From positions 1 through 62,908 of the forward strand of contig CACWIG010000005.1 in NCBI GenBank assembly GCA_902760955.1: a stretch of DNA of 62,908 bases, read 5' to 3'. The notes beneath the pieces are model-generated. The model saw only the letters and a list, made by a program, of their open reading frames with translations. It searched no databases and was not told where the DNA came from. The DNA is from an uncultured Ruminococcus sp. (GTDB taxonomy: Bacteria; Bacillota; Clostridia; Monoglobales; Monoglobaceae). Below, piece by piece: positions 24,085 through 34,137 of this stretch; positions within the stretch are counted from its first letter, which is position 1, and every line of letters starts with the position of its first letter. A program made the position numbers and the translations under genes.

Positions 24085-26448
24085 ATGAAGTTACCATTAT
24101 CGTGGCTTAAAGATTATATGAATATTGACGGCATTGAAAATGCAGAATATATGCATAAGATGACAATGTCGGGTTCTATCGTGGAGGGAATTGAAAACCC
24201 TGCCGACGAATTTAAAAATGTTGTTACAGGCAAAATTTTGAAAATAGAAAAGCATCCTGATGCTGATAAGTTAGTTGTATGTCAGGTGGACGTAGGCGAG
24301 GAAGCACCTATTCAGATTGTAACAGGTGCGAAGAATGTTTTTGAAGGTGCAGTTGTACCTGTTGCAAAGCATAAAAGCTGTCTGCCCGGCGGTGTAAAAA
24401 TCACAAAGGGCAAGCTCCGCGGAGTTGAAAGCTTTGGTATGATGTGTTCAACCGACGAGCTTGGCATTTCTGAAGAGAGAGCGACGGGAATATTGATTTT
24501 GCCCGACGATACTGCTATTGGTGAGGATATTACCAAAACCCTCGGACTTGACGAGAGCGTTGCTGAGTTTGAGATTACCTCAAACCGCCCCGATTGTATG
24601 AGTATAATCGGTCTTGCAAGAGAGACTGCCGCTACATTTGGCAGAGAATTTAATATTCCTACACCTGAGTTTGAAACAAATAATGAGGATGTGTCCGAAT
24701 ATGCATCAGCAGAGATTAAAGATGATGAGCTGTGCAGTCGTTTTGTGGGCAGAGTGGTTAAAAATGTAAAGATTGCTCCATCACCTGAGTGGATGCAAAG
24801 AAGATTAAAGGCTTGCGGTATAAGAGCCATAAATAATGTTGTTGATATAACTAACTATATTATGCTTGAATACGGACAGCCTATGCACGCCTATGACCTG
24901 GACAATGTTGAGGGTAGAAAAATCATTGTAAGACACGCAGAGGAAAATGAAAAGCTTGAAACCTTAGATGACCAGCCGAGAGTTCTCAATGAGTCTATGA
25001 TAGTTATATCGGACGAGAAGAGGGCAATAGGCGTTGCAGGAGTAATGGGTGGTGCAAATTCAGAGGTTACGGATAACACAACAACCGTATTGTTTGAGTC
25101 AGCCTGCTTTAATGCTGCCGCTGTCCGCAGAGGTGCCAAGAGCCTTGGTATGAGAACAGATGCATCTGCGTTGTTTGAAAAGGGTCTTGACAGCGAAAAC
25201 TGCTTAAATGCCATAAACCGTGCTTGTCAGCTTATGGTTGAGTTGGGAGCGGGCGAGGTTGTTGGCGGATATATTGACGTATATCCAAAAAAGAAGGTGC
25301 AGACCGTACTCCCATTTGAGCCTGAGAAAATGAACGATTTTCTCGGTATGGATATTTCAGAACAGGAAATGACAGATATACTTGCAACACTTGATTTTGA
25401 AGTGAAAGACGGAAAGGTTTACGTTCCTACCTTCAGAGGCGATATTGAGGGTATGGCAGACATTGCCGAAGAGGTTGCAAGAATTTACGGATATGACCGC
25501 ATCCCCACAACAATGATGCGGGGCGAAGTCGTTGCAGGAGGTAAAACACCTAAGCAGAGACTTGCAGATATTGTTCGTGATGAACTTGCGGGTTCAGGTC
25601 TGTATGAGATAATAACGTATTCGTTTATTGACCCTAAGGAGAACAGCCTTGTCAATATCCCGTCTGATGATGCCAGAAATAACTTTGTCAGAATAACAAA
25701 CCCTCTCGGAGAAGAGAGCAGTGTTATGAGAACAGATTTGATTTCATCAATGATGAAGACATTGCGTACAAATTATGCACGCAGAAATGCAGAGGCTGCC
25801 TTGTTTGAATTGGGAACTATCTTTACCCCTGTGGAGGGTGAACAGTTACCTGATGAAACAGTGAATATTGCAATCGGTATGTACGGAAATTGTGATTTTT
25901 ATGATATAAAAGGCATAGTTGAGGGAATGTTAAATGGTGTAGGCATCAGCAATTATGATTTCAAAGCTGACACAACAAATCCTACATTCCACGCAGGCCG
26001 TTGTGCTGAGGTTACTGTTGACGGCAAAAAGCTCGGTACTGTCGGTCAGATAAGTCCTAAAGTTTGCGATAACTTTAAGATTGATGCAGAGGTTTATGTT
26101 GCAATATTGGATTTTGAATTGATTGCCGAGAAATTCACATTCGACACACATTGCAAAGATTTGCCGAAGTTCCCTGCTGTTACACGTGATATTGCTGTTA
26201 CGGTGAATAAGAGTGTTCCTGTAGGAGATATAGTAAAGATTATTAAAGGTCAAAATACAGATATTCTCGAAAACTGTGAATTATTTGATATTTATGAGGG
26301 AGTGCAGGTAGGTAAGGATAAAAAGAGCGTTGCTTACTCAATTACATTCCGTGCATCAGATAAGACCTTAACTGATGATGATGTAAATCCTGTTATGGAT
26401 AAAATCCTAAAGGAATTGGAATTAAAACTTGATGCTCAGCTCAGATAA
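24085..26448 (+). CDS. pheT: phenylalanyl-tRNA synthetase beta subunit
   Basis: A 787-residue partner of PheS. The order is a tRNA-binding EMAP-like domain (about 40-150), the B3/B4 editing domain (about 205-375), the B5 domain (about 405-475), a catalytic-like core, and a C-terminal anticodon-binding FDX-ACB domain (FPAVTRDIAVTV onward). Full length for the family. RBS GGAAAGGA precedes the ATG. No T-box or other amino-acid-sensing leader was seen for this operon. Confidence 0.97.
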   Translation: MKLPLSWLKDYMNIDGIENAEYMHKMTMSGSIVEGIENPADEFKNVVTGKILKIEKHPDADKLVVCQVDVGEEAPIQIVTGAKNVFEGAVVPVAKHKSCLPGGVKITKGKLRGVESFGMMCSTDELGISEERATGILILPDDTAIGEDITKTLGLDESVAEFEITSNRPDCMSIIGLARETAATFGREFNIPTPEFETNNEDVSEYASAEIKDDELCSRFVGRVVKNVKIAPSPEWMQRRLKACGIRAINNVVDITNYIMLEYGQPMHAYDLDNVEGRKIIVRHAEENEKLETLDDQPRVLNESMIVISDEKRAIGVAGVMGGANSEVTDNTTTVLFESACFNAAAVRRGAKSLGMRTDASALFEKGLDSENCLNAINRACQLMVELGAGEVVGGYIDVYPKKKVQTVLPFEPEKMNDFLGMDISEQEMTDILATLDFEVKDGKVYVPTFRGDIEGMADIAEEVARIYGYDRIPTTMMRGEVVAGGKTPKQRLADIVRDELAGSGLYEIITYSFIDPKENSLVNIPSDDARNNFVRITNPLGEESSVMRTDLISSMMKTLRTNYARRNAEAALFELGTIFTPVEGEQLPDETVNIAIGMYGNCDFYDIKGIVEGMLNGVGISNYDFKADTTNPTFHAGRCAEVTVDGKKLGTVGQISPKVCDNFKIDAEVYVAILDFELIAEKFTFDTHCKDLPKFPAVTRDIAVTVNKSVPVGDIVKIIKGQNTDILENCELFDIYEGVQVGKDKKSVAYSITFRASDKTLTDDDVNPVMDKILKELELKLDAQLR

Positions 26449-26474
26449 ACTAATTAAAAGGTAGGGTGATAAAA

Positions 26475-26771
26475 ATGGGATATGATAAGAGAGACGACTT
26501 ACAAAATACAGTAAAGTTCAATGTTAAAGCCGAACGTCCTATGTTACCGCGTGAAATTTTAGTTAAGGTGCATCAGGCACTTGTGGAAAAGGGATATAAT
26601 CCCATCAACCAGATTGTCGGATATATTTTGTCAGGAGACCCATCGTACATTACGTCACATAACAATGCAAGGAGTCTTATTCGCAGACTTGAACGCGATG
26701 AGATTTTAGAAGAGCTTGTTACATTCTACGTGGAAAACACATCTGAAAATAAGACGGATACCACACATTAA
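26475..26771 (+). CDS. ireB: IreB family regulatory phosphoprotein (UPF0297)
   Basis: A 98-residue small cytoplasmic protein. In Enterococcus, IreB is the substrate of the Ser/Thr kinase IreK and restrains cephalosporin tolerance. Conserved blocks are [27 protein letters not shown] and [20 protein letters not shown] 26475 lies behind GGTAGGGTGAT. It is the last gene of the pheST transcript here. In many Firmicutes it instead lies beside the Holliday-junction resolvase gene (ruvX), so this position is less usual. Confidence 0.9.
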   Translation: MGYDKRDDLQNTVKFNVKAERPMLPREILVKVHQALVEKGYNPINQIVGYILSGDPSYITSHNNARSLIRRLERDEILEELVTFYVENTSENKTDTTH

Positions 26772-26799
26772 AATTTGTAAAATAATGTAGAAAAAATAC

Positions 26800-26828
26800 T
26801 TTACTTTTTCAATATAATGTGATATACT
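26800..26828 (+). promoter_or_regulatory. promoter of the uracil permease leader
   Basis: TTTACT at 26800-26805, a 17-nt spacer, and TATACT at 26823-26828. It places the start of transcription near 26835, about 140 nt before the permease start. Confidence 0.55.
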
Positions 26829-26834
26829 TTACGG

Positions 26835-26945
26835 AGTTAAATGACTTGTCTTTAAATTCGATGCGGTACATCGGCAGGATGTGTGTGACATTATATACTG
26901 TGGCTTTGTTTTGCCTTGTCCGTATATCGGACAAGGCTTTTTAAT
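26835..26945 (+). promoter_or_regulatory. attenuator-type leader upstream of the uracil permease
   Basis: The leader contains a hairpin CGATG-CGGTA-CATCG (26869-26883) and ends in a strong terminator, CCTTGTCCG-TATAT-CGGACAAGG then CTTTTTA (26914-26942). Only 33 nt without a promoter separate this terminator from the permease start, so the permease is expressed only by read-through. CTTGTC at about 26845-26850 can pair with GACAAG in the 3' arm and could form an antiterminator. I do not recognise a purine, PRPP, PyrR or other known aptamer. Confidence 0.6.
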
Positions 26946-26974
26946 TAAATAATTTAAGTAGGGAGAGTTGTATA

Positions 26975-28318
26975 ATGTCAAACAAAAACGATGGCATTTT
27001 TGATGCCAGACAATTAGGTGGGGGCAAAATGCTCGTACTCGGTATTCAGCATATGTTTGCTATGTTCGGTGCAACTGTACTTGTTCCGATTATAACAGGC
27101 TTAAGCGTATCATCAACCTTGCTCTTCGCAGGTATTGGTACACTTTTGTTCCACTTGCTGACAAAGGGTAAGATTCCTGCATTCCTGGGTTCATCCTTTG
27201 CTTTTCTCGGTGGTTATGCCGCAATTTCACTTTTGTGTGAGCAGAACAATATAGATAACTTCTCTGCATATGCAGGCTTGGGTGTTGCCCTTGCAGGTTT
27301 ACTGTATGTTATTCTTGCAATATTGTTCAAGGTTTTTGGCGCTAAAAAAGTTATGAGGTTTTTCCCGCCGATTGTTACAGGTCCTATAATTATTGCTATC
27401 GGTCTTACACTTTCGTCATCAGCTATTACAAATTGTTCAAGCAATTGGTGGTTGGCTATTATTGCGGTTGTTGTTATCATTACTTGTAACATTTGGGGCA
27501 AGGGAATGGTTAAGATAATTCCTATCCTTATCGGTGTTGTTGTATCTTACATAGTTGCTGCTGTTACAGGAAATGTAGATTTCACCGCTGTTAAAGAAGC
27601 AGCTTGGATAGGCTTGCCTGTTGTGTGGAATAACACAGCTTTATCATTAATCGGAAACGGCAATGCTTCTATTATTATTACATCTATAATTACAATAGTT
27701 CCTATTGCAATAGCCACAATTATAGAGCATATCGGTGATGTTTGTGCTATAAGCTCTACTGTTGGCGAGAACTATATCGAAAAGCCAGGTCTTCACAGAA
27801 CACTTTTAGGTGATGGTTTGGCTACAATGTTGGCTGCACTTTTCGGTGCACCTGCAAATACAACCTATGGTGAAAACACAGGCGTGCTTGCAATTACAAA
27901 GGTGTATGACCCAAGAGTTATCAGAATAGCCGCTTATTTTGCAATTCTGTTCTCATTCTCACCTAAGTTTGCGGCTCTTATCAACTCAATGCCGACAGCA
28001 GTTGTAGGCGGTGTTTCAATGGTTCTCTACGGTATGATTTCCGCAGTAGGTGTAAGAAACGTTGTTGAGAATAAGGTTGACTTTACAAAGTCAAGAAACG
28101 TAATTATTGCCGCATTGATTTTGGTATTGTCAATCGGTATCAAGTATTATGACCCAACAGGTGCTGTAAGCTTCACAATCGGTTCGGTTACAATCAGCTT
28201 GTCAGGACTTGCTATCGCAGCTTTAGTAGGTATTATCCTCAACGCTGTACTTCCTGGTAAGGACTACGAATTCGGCAAGGACTTACAGGGTGATACTTCT
28301 GTAGACTTTAAAGTTTAA
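26975..28318 (+). CDS. uraA: uracil permease (NCS2/NAT family)
   Basis: A 447-residue inner-membrane nucleobase:proton symporter with about 14 hydrophobic segments. QHMFAMFGATVLVP, AFLGSSFAF and PANTTYGENTGVLAITKVYDP (with the substrate-binding Glu) are typical of UraA/PyrP uracil carriers rather than xanthine ones. RBS GGGAGAG precedes ATG 26975. It is controlled by the attenuator-type leader. Xanthine specificity cannot be fully excluded. Confidence 0.9.
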   Translation: MSNKNDGIFDARQLGGGKMLVLGIQHMFAMFGATVLVPIITGLSVSSTLLFAGIGTLLFHLLTKGKIPAFLGSSFAFLGGYAAISLLCEQNNIDNFSAYAGLGVALAGLLYVILAILFKVFGAKKVMRFFPPIVTGPIIIAIGLTLSSSAITNCSSNWWLAIIAVVVIITCNIWGKGMVKIIPILIGVVVSYIVAAVTGNVDFTAVKEAAWIGLPVVWNNTALSLIGNGNASIIITSIITIVPIAIATIIEHIGDVCAISSTVGENYIEKPGLHRTLLGDGLATMLAALFGAPANTTYGENTGVLAITKVYDPRVIRIAAYFAILFSFSPKFAALINSMPTAVVGGVSMVLYGMISAVGVRNVVENKVDFTKSRNVIIAALILVLSIGIKYYDPTGAVSFTIGSVTISLSGLAIAALVGIILNAVLPGKDYEFGKDLQGDTSVDFKV

Positions 28319-28340
28319 TTTTCTGATACAGAAAGCTTTA

Positions 28341-28372
28341 GGGCAGGAACGATTAACCTCGTTTCTGCCCTT
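28341..28372 (+). terminator. terminator of the uracil permease gene
   Basis: Stem GGGCAGGAACGA/TCGTTTCTGCCC (one G-U pair) followed by TTTATAT. A very similar hairpin, AAGGGCAGAAACGA..., is at 35180-35211. Confidence 0.8.
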
Positions 28373-28440
28373 TATATATGGCAGTAAAGATAAAATGTAT
28401 ATTTTGTGCATAAAAATGGCATAGTTATTTGAAAAAATAG

Positions 28441-28469
28441 TTGACAAATTAAAAAAAATATGCTAAACT
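28441..28469 (+). promoter_or_regulatory. promoter of the str operon
   Basis: TTGACA at 28441-28446, a 17-nt spacer ending TGC (extended -10), and TAAACT at 28464-28469. A strong promoter upstream of rplGB-rpsL-rpsG-fusA. Confidence 0.85.
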
Positions 28470-28509
28470 ACATTAGTTATCATTTTAAGATGGAGAAGGA
28501 TGTGTATTT

Positions 28510-28761
28510 ATGAAAAGACTCTTATCTCCTGATAAAGTTGTCGGAATAAAGCAGACTCGTAATGCTGTGCTACAGGACAGGGTTGCGGTTGTGTACCTGG
28601 CGGAAGATGCAGCACTCGGTATGCTTGACGAGATTATCGAACTATGTAAAGATAAGAAAATCGAACAGGTCTTTGTTCCAACAAGAAGGGAACTTGCAAA
28701 GCATTGCAAAGTTGATGTTCCTTGTGCGGTTGCTGCAGTATTAAATGATAGCAGTAAATAA
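28510..28761 (+). CDS. rplGB: L7Ae/L30e-like kink-turn RNA-binding protein (YbxF type)
   Basis: An 83-residue protein of the L7Ae/L30e family. In Bacillus the homologue (YbxF/RplGB) binds kink-turn RNAs and sits before rpsL, as here. The core VVYLAEDAALGMLDEIIELCKDKKIEQVFV followed by the RELAKHCKVDVPCAV segment matches the family (cited by position, about 27-78). RBS GGAGAAGGATG. The ATG of this gene lies about 40 nt from the promoter. Confidence 0.87.
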   Translation: MKRLLSPDKVVGIKQTRNAVLQDRVAVVYLAEDAALGMLDEIIELCKDKKIEQVFVPTRRELAKHCKVDVPCAVAAVLNDSSK

Positions 28762-28764
28762 GAA

Positions 28765-28800
28765 CCCGACCCGATAACGCAATCAAAGATTGCGGTCGGG
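28765..28800 (+). promoter_or_regulatory. stem-loop between rplGB and rpsL
   Basis: CCCGACC (28765-28771) pairs with GGTCGGG (28794-28800). Inside, GCAATC-AAA-GATTGC forms a second stem, leaving a one-sided 7-nt bulge CGATAAC. Bulged stems are the kind of target bound by L7Ae-like proteins, so autoregulation is possible, but the consensus kink-turn is not evident. Confidence 0.5.
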
Positions 28801-28887
28801 GACCCCGGAACCTTGTTGTATTCACAATAAGTTAAAAACACAGTTTGTGTTTTTATATATTATTCTATATGTATGGAGGTGAACATA

Positions 28888-29298
28888 TTGCCAACATTTA
28901 ACCAATTAGTCAGAAAGGGCAGAGCAACAGTTGAAAAGAAGTCAACTGCTCCTGCACTCTTAAAGGGTCTTAACACTAAGAAGAGCCAGCTTACTGATCA
29001 GGCTTCTCCTCAGAAGAGAGGTGTTTGTACTTCAGTAAGAACTATGACACCTAAAAAGCCTAACTCAGCTCTCCGTAAGGTTGCCAGAGTTAAGCTCACA
29101 AACGGTATCGAGGTATCAGCTTATATTCCTGGTATCGGTCATAATCTTCAGGAACACAGTGTTGTTATGATCAGAGGAGGAAGAATTAAGGACTTGCCTG
29201 GTGTTCGTTATCACATTATCCGCGGTACACTTGATACTTCGGGTGTTGATAAGCGTATGCAGAGCCGTTCAAAGTACGGTGCAAAGCGTCCCAAATAA
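28888..29298 (+). CDS. rpsL: 30S ribosomal protein S12
   Basis: A 136-residue decoding-centre protein. The start is TTG 28888 ([12 protein letters not shown]), eight bases after GGAGGTGA. An in-frame ATG at 28873 would overlap this ribosome site. [12 protein letters not shown] and [10 protein letters not shown] carry Lys at the classical streptomycin-resistance positions, i.e. the sensitive form. A loop insertion near residues 19-33 ([11 protein letters not shown]) is the length seen in Gram-positive S12. Confidence 0.97.
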   Translation: MPTFNQLVRKGRATVEKKSTAPALLKGLNTKKSQLTDQASPQKRGVCTSVRTMTPKKPNSALRKVARVKLTNGIEVSAYIPGIGHNLQEHSVVMIRGGRIKDLPGVRYHIIRGTLDTSGVDKRMQSRSKYGAKRPK

Positions 29299-29320
29299 TT
29301 TCTGATGTAAAATGTGTTTA

Positions 29321-29377
29321 GTGCATATATGTTCACATTACAATAGACCTATATGCACGACAGCGGAGGAAACTCCG
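29321..29377 (+). promoter_or_regulatory. two stem-loops in the rpsL-rpsG gap
   Basis: GTGCATATA (29321-29329) pairs with TATATGCAC (29350-29358). A GNRA-tetraloop hairpin CGGAG-GAAA-CTCCG follows at 29364-29377. In E. coli the S12-S7 gap binds S7 for autoregulation. A similar role here is an inference. Confidence 0.55.
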
Positions 29378-29406
29378 TTGAGTACCTTAATGGTGAATAA
29401 ACCTAA

Positions 29407-29895
<489 letters not shown>

Positions 29896-30106
29896 TTTTT
29901 ACTTTGTAAATTTGGCTATTTTGCCTGTTCGGGTCGCTCGCATATCTCGATATAGCTCGCACCTCTGCACAGATAAGCCAAAATCACTTTACGATAAAAG
30001 TATCTAATCATTAAAAATTGACACAAGGTTTGGGCTGAAGATAATCGGCCCGAGAGTTTGAACAGTTGTCTTGGATTGGGATAAGCTGTTCCGAAAGGAG
30101 AGAATT

Positions 30107-32191
30107 ATGGGTAGAGCGTTTTCAATGGAAAAAACCAGAAATATAGGTATTATGGCTCATATTGATGCCGGTAAGACCACTACTACAGAGCGTATTCTGT
30201 TCTACACAGGCCGTATCCATAAAATCGGTGAGACACACGAAGGTGCCGCACAGATGGACTGGATGGAGCAGGAACAGGAACGTGGTATTACAATTACCTC
30301 TGCTGCTACTACTGCACAGTGGAAGAACCACAGAATTAACATCATTGATACACCTGGACACGTTGACTTCACAGTTGAAGTTGAGCGTTCGCTCCGTGTA
30401 CTTGATGGTAGCGTGACAGTTCTTTGTGCTAAGGGCGGCGTTGAGCCTCAGTCAGAAACCGTATGGCGTCAGGCTGATAAGTACCAGGTACCAAGAATGG
30501 TATATGTAAACAAGATGGACATTATGGGAGCTGACTTCTATAATGTTGTAAAAATGATGAAGGAACGTTTAAAGTGTAATGCTGTTCCGATTCAGCTTCC
30601 GATTGGTGCGGAAGACGATTTCAAGGGACTCATTGACCTCATTCAGATGAAGGCTTATGTTTACTATGATGAGCTCGGACAGGATGAGAGAATTGAAGAT
30701 ATCCCTGATGATATGAAGGATATTGCTGAAGAGTATCGCCAGGCGCTTCTTGAGGCTGTTGCTGAAACAGACGAAGAATTGATGGAAAAGTTCTTTGAAG
30801 AGGGTGACCTCTCAGAGGCTGAAATCAAGAAGGCTATTCGTAAGGCTACAATCGCTAACGATATGGTTCCTGTACTCTGCGGTTCTTCATACAGAAATAA
30901 GGGCGTTCAGAATATGTTGGATGCTGTTATTGACTTTATGCCGTCACCTCTCGACGTACCTCCGATTAAGGGTATCGTTCCGAGAACAGAGGAAGAGGAA
31001 GTTCGTCATTCTTCTGATGATGAGCCTTTTGCGGCTCTCGCATTTAAGATTGCAACTGACCCGTTCGTAGGTAAGCTTGCATTCTTCCGTGTATATTCAG
31101 GTACACTTAACAGCGGTTCTCACGTTTACAATTCCGTAAAGGATAATAAAGAGAGAATTGGCCGTATTCTTCAGATGCACGCTAATCACCGTGAAGATAT
31201 TGAAACTGTTTACGCAGGTGATATAGCTGCTGCAGTTGGTCTTAAGAATACTACAACAGGTGACACACTCTGTGATGAAAAAGCTCCTATTATATTGGAG
31301 TCTATGGAGTTCCCTGAACCCGTTATCCGTGTCGCTATTGAGCCTAAAACAAAGGCAGGTCAGGAAAAGATGGGTATTGCTCTTGCAAAGCTTGCAGAGG
31401 AAGATCCTACTTTCAAGACATATACAGACGACGAAACAGGTCAGACAATTATCGCAGGTATGGGTGAGCTTCACCTTGAAATTATCGTTGACCGTCTTCT
31501 CCGTGAATTTAAGGTAGAAGCAAATGTTGGTAATCCTCAGGTATCTTATCGTGAGACTATCCGCAAGGCTTCACACATCAATCACAAGTATGCAAGACAA
31601 TCAGGTGGTAAAGGTCAGTATGGTCACGTTGTATTGGATATTGAACCTCTTGAGCCGGGTGCAGGTTATGTATTTGAGAACAAGATTGTCGGCGGTGCTA
31701 TCCCTAAGGAATATATCCCTGCTGTTGATGCAGGTATCCAGGGTGCTATGCAGACAGGTGTACTTGCAGGATATCCTGTTGTTGACGTAAAGTGCACATT
31801 GGTTGATGGTTCTTACCACGAAGTCGACTCATCTGAAATGGCATTTAAGATTGCAGGTTCTATGGCATTTAAAGAAGGCTGCAGACAGGGTAATCCTGTA
31901 ATTCTTGAGCCTCTTATGAAGGTTGTTGTTAACGTTCCTGAAGAATATATGGGTGATGTTATGGGTGACCTTAACTCACGCCGTGGACAAATTCAGGGTA
32001 TGGAAGCAAGATCAGGTGCTCAGGAAATTACTGCTATGGTTCCGCTTTCAGAGATGTTTGGTTACGCAACTGAGCTTCGTTCAAGAACTCAGGGACGTGG
32101 TCAGTATTCAATGGAACCGAGTCACTTTGAGGAACTTCCGAAGAGTATTGCTGATAAGATTATTAAAGAGCGTACTAAGACGGAAGAATAA
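30107..32191 (+). CDS. fusA: translation elongation factor G
   Basis: A 694-residue GTPase that drives ribosomal translocation. G1 is [12 protein letters not shown], switch 2 is DTPGHVDF, G4 is NKMD, followed by domains II-V ([19 protein letters not shown]). ATG 30107 lies behind AAAGGAGAG; an earlier in-frame start at 30071 is not supported. The 211-bp gap after rpsG includes an inverted repeat GAACAG...CTGTTC (about 30060-30092) just before the ribosome site. Confidence 0.97.
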   Translation: MGRAFSMEKTRNIGIMAHIDAGKTTTTERILFYTGRIHKIGETHEGAAQMDWMEQEQERGITITSAATTAQWKNHRINIIDTPGHVDFTVEVERSLRVLDGSVTVLCAKGGVEPQSETVWRQADKYQVPRMVYVNKMDIMGADFYNVVKMMKERLKCNAVPIQLPIGAEDDFKGLIDLIQMKAYVYYDELGQDERIEDIPDDMKDIAEEYRQALLEAVAETDEELMEKFFEEGDLSEAEIKKAIRKATIANDMVPVLCGSSYRNKGVQNMLDAVIDFMPSPLDVPPIKGIVPRTEEEEVRHSSDDEPFAALAFKIATDPFVGKLAFFRVYSGTLNSGSHVYNSVKDNKERIGRILQMHANHREDIETVYAGDIAAAVGLKNTTTGDTLCDEKAPIILESMEFPEPVIRVAIEPKTKAGQEKMGIALAKLAEEDPTFKTYTDDETGQTIIAGMGELHLEIIVDRLLREFKVEANVGNPQVSYRETIRKASHINHKYARQSGGKGQYGHVVLDIEPLEPGAGYVFENKIVGGAIPKEYIPAVDAGIQGAMQTGVLAGYPVVDVKCTLVDGSYHEVDSSEMAFKIAGSMAFKEGCRQGNPVILEPLMKVVVNVPEEYMGDVMGDLNSRRGQIQGMEARSGAQEITAMVPLSEMFGYATELRSRTQGRGQYSMEPSHFEELPKSIADKIIKERTKTEE

Positions 32192-32307
32192 TTTAACTTT
32201 TTTTGAAAAAACTATTGAAATTATTTTGATTTAATAGTAAAATAAAGAAGTAATTTTATTTAATGAAATTAATTAAACACGAATATTTATTTTAGGAGGA
32301 AACTAAA

Positions 32308-33507
32308 ATGGCAAAGGAAAAGTTTGAAAGAAGTAAGCCGCACGTTAACATTGGTACAATCGGCCACGTTGACCACGGTAAAACAACTCTTACCGCAGCA
32401 ATCACAAAGGTGCTTGCTATGGATGGTAAGGCTCAGTATGAGGCTTATGATATGATTGATAAGGCTCCTGAGGAAAGAGAAAGAGGTATAACAATCTCAA
32501 CAGCTCACGTTGAGTACGAAACAGCTAATCGTCACTATGCACACGTTGACTGCCCAGGACACGCTGACTATGTTAAGAACATGATCACAGGTGCTGCTCA
32601 GATGGACGGTGCTGTACTCGTTGTATCAGCTGCTGATGGTCCTATGCCTCAGACAAGAGAGCACATCTTGCTTTCACGTCAGGTTGGCGTACCTTATATC
32701 GTAGTATTTATGAACAAGGTTGACCAGGTTGACGATCCTGAGCTTCTCGAGCTCGTTGAAATGGAAATCAGAGACCTTCTCACAGAGTATGAATTCCCGG
32801 GTGACGATATTCCGATCATCAAGGGTTCAGGTCTCCAGGTTCTCGAAAGCACATCAACAGATCCTAACGCTCCTGAGTACGCTTGTATCCACGAGCTTAT
32901 GGATGCTATTGACAGCTACATTCCTACACCTGACAGAAAGAGCGATCAGCCGTTCTTGATGCCTGTAGAGGATGTATTCACAATCACAGGTCGTGGTACT
33001 GTTGCAACAGGCCGTGTTGAGAGAGGTTCTCTCAGACCTAACGACGAAGTTGAAATCGTTGGTATTAAGGAAACAAGAAAAGTTGTTGTTACAAGCATGG
33101 AAATGTTCAGAAAGACTCTCGACTATGTTGAGGCTGGTGACAACGCAGGTTGCTTGCTCCGTGGTGTATCAAGAGACGAAATCGAAAGAGGACAGGTTCT
33201 TGCTAAGCCGGGTACAATCACACCTCATACACAGTTCAAGGGCGAGGTTTATATCCTTACTAAGGACGAAGGCGGACGTCATACTCCTTTCTTCACAAAC
33301 TACAGACCTCAGTTCTATTTCAGAACAACTGACGTAACAGGTATCGTTAAGCTTCCTGAAGGCACAGAAATGTGTATGCCTGGTGATAACGTTACTATGG
33401 AAGTTGAACTCAACTCAAGTATTGCTATCGAAAACGGTCTCCGTTTCGCTATCCGTGAGGGTGGTAGAACAGTAGGTTCAGGTGTCGTTTCTGAAATTAT
33501 TAAATAA
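32308..33507 (+). CDS. tuf: translation elongation factor Tu
   Basis: A 399-residue GTPase that delivers aminoacyl-tRNA to the ribosome. [26 protein letters not shown] and NKVDQVDD are the GTPase motifs, and domains II and III follow ([23 protein letters not shown]). RBS TAGGAGG precedes the ATG. It is the last gene of the str operon, followed by a terminator. Confidence 0.98.
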   Translation: MAKEKFERSKPHVNIGTIGHVDHGKTTLTAAITKVLAMDGKAQYEAYDMIDKAPEERERGITISTAHVEYETANRHYAHVDCPGHADYVKNMITGAAQMDGAVLVVSAADGPMPQTREHILLSRQVGVPYIVVFMNKVDQVDDPELLELVEMEIRDLLTEYEFPGDDIPIIKGSGLQVLESTSTDPNAPEYACIHELMDAIDSYIPTPDRKSDQPFLMPVEDVFTITGRGTVATGRVERGSLRPNDEVEIVGIKETRKVVVTSMEMFRKTLDYVEAGDNAGCLLRGVSRDEIERGQVLAKPGTITPHTQFKGEVYILTKDEGGRHTPFFTNYRPQFYFRTTDVTGIVKLPEGTEMCMPGDNVTMEVELNSSIAIENGLRFAIREGGRTVGSGVVSEIIK

Positions 33508-33525
33508 GACTGTTTCTATGATTTT

Positions 33526-33554
33526 AAAGCCGTGGCAAATGCCACGGCTTTTTT
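33526..33554 (+). terminator. terminator of tuf
   Basis: AAAGCCGTGGCA, 2-nt loop, TGCCACGGCTTT, then more T. A perfect 12-bp stem 19 bp after the tuf stop. Confidence 0.95.
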
Positions 33555-33620
33555 ATGTTAAAAGGTAATGATAATTTTTACCATTTCTTTATGGCTCCAT
33601 TGCGTATTGCCGATTTCTCG

Positions 33621-33650
33621 CGGGACGTCGAGGACGCCGTCCCCTACAAT
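33621..33650. repeat. TGTAGGG hairpin element, type alpha
   Basis: GGGACGTCGAGG... ending CCCCTACAAT. First hairpin of array copy 1. Confidence 0.88.
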
Positions 33651-33682
33651 TTGCTGTTTCGCAAATAATTAAAATCGAATAG

Positions 33683-33708
33683 TGTAGGGCAGGGGCTTGC
33701 TCCTGCCG
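33683..33708. repeat. TGTAGGG hairpin element, type delta (GGCAGG/CCTGCC core)
   Basis: TGTAGGGCAGGGGCTTGC then TCCTGCCG. Second hairpin of array copy 1. Confidence 0.88.
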
Positions 33709-33786
33709 ATATTTGTGCAACAAATCATACGTTAATAAATTTACGTAAATCGTTACGTTGTAGGGTTCGGCGTCCCCGACGAACCG
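33709..33786. repeat. 78-bp direct repeat, copy 1
   Basis: An AT-rich spacer (ATATTTGTGCAACA..., CGTTAATAAATTTACG) plus the beta hairpin. It is nearly identical to 33960-34037, differing at only a few bases in one short stretch. A more diverged third copy is at 34826-34903. Confidence 0.9.
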
Positions 33787-33850
33787 CATAAAACCCACAA
33801 TGTGTAGCAAATCATACGTTGGCGGAATATGGCAACCGATCCCTCATAAA

Positions 33851-33878
33851 CGGGCGATTCGTGAATCGCCCCTACAAT
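33851..33878. repeat. TGTAGGG hairpin element, type gamma (GGGCGATTC/GAATCGCCC core)
   Basis: A perfect 9-bp stem plus the CCCTACAAT edge. Fourth hairpin of array copy 1. Confidence 0.9.
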
Positions 33879-33897
33879 ACGCAAGGGAGCCGAAATA

Positions 33898-33956
33898 AGC
33901 CCTCCTTGTGTAAAGAAGGGTGGCGAACGCAGTTCGACGGGAGGATTGGCGATATG
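33898..33956. repeat. CCTCC...GACGGGAGGA composite module, copy 2
   Basis: The inverse complement of 10041-10098, with about 80% match by eye. Shared blocks are CCCTCCTTG, GTAAAG and GACGGGAGGAT. Confidence 0.65.
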
Positions 33957-33959
33957 ACA

Positions 33960-34037
33960 ATATTTGTGCAACATATTTTTCGTTAATAAATTTACGTAAA
34001 TCGTTACGTTGTAGGGTTCGGCGTCCCCGACGAACCG
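33960..34037. repeat. 78-bp direct repeat, copy 2
   Basis: See 33709-33786. It ends with a beta hairpin (34009-34037). Confidence 0.9.
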
Positions 34038-34104
34038 AAAACTTTTTTTGTTGTAATTTGTCAAAAAAAGAATGCGAAAACTTACAAAAATTTCCATAAA
34101 ATAC

Positions 34105-34133
34105 TTGCAAAATATAAAAATCTATGTTAATAT
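34105..34133 (+). promoter_or_regulatory. promoter of the structured RNA at 34138
   Basis: TTGCAA at 34105-34110, a 17-nt spacer ending TGT (extended -10), and TAATAT at 34128-34133. TATAAT also overlaps at 34131-34136. Transcription would start at the first base of the structured element. Confidence 0.6.
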
Positions 34134-34137
34134 AATA

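Larger units (their letters stand above)
33611..33878. repeat. composite repeat array, copy 1 (alpha-delta-beta-gamma hairpins)
   Basis: Four hairpin elements occur in the order alpha (33621-33650), delta (33683-33708), beta (33758-33786), gamma (33851-33878), with related spacers. The same order and nearly the same spacing recurs at 34728-34990. No coding frame with a ribosome site is present. Confidence 0.85.

Noticed and set aside
26835..26945. purine riboswitch upstream of the nucleobase permease
   Set aside because: The conserved junction and loop-loop nucleotides of purine riboswitches are missing.
33753..34110. open frames reading through the hairpin repeats
   Set aside because: The similar peptides they encode are translations of the repeated DNA itself; no start signal supports them.
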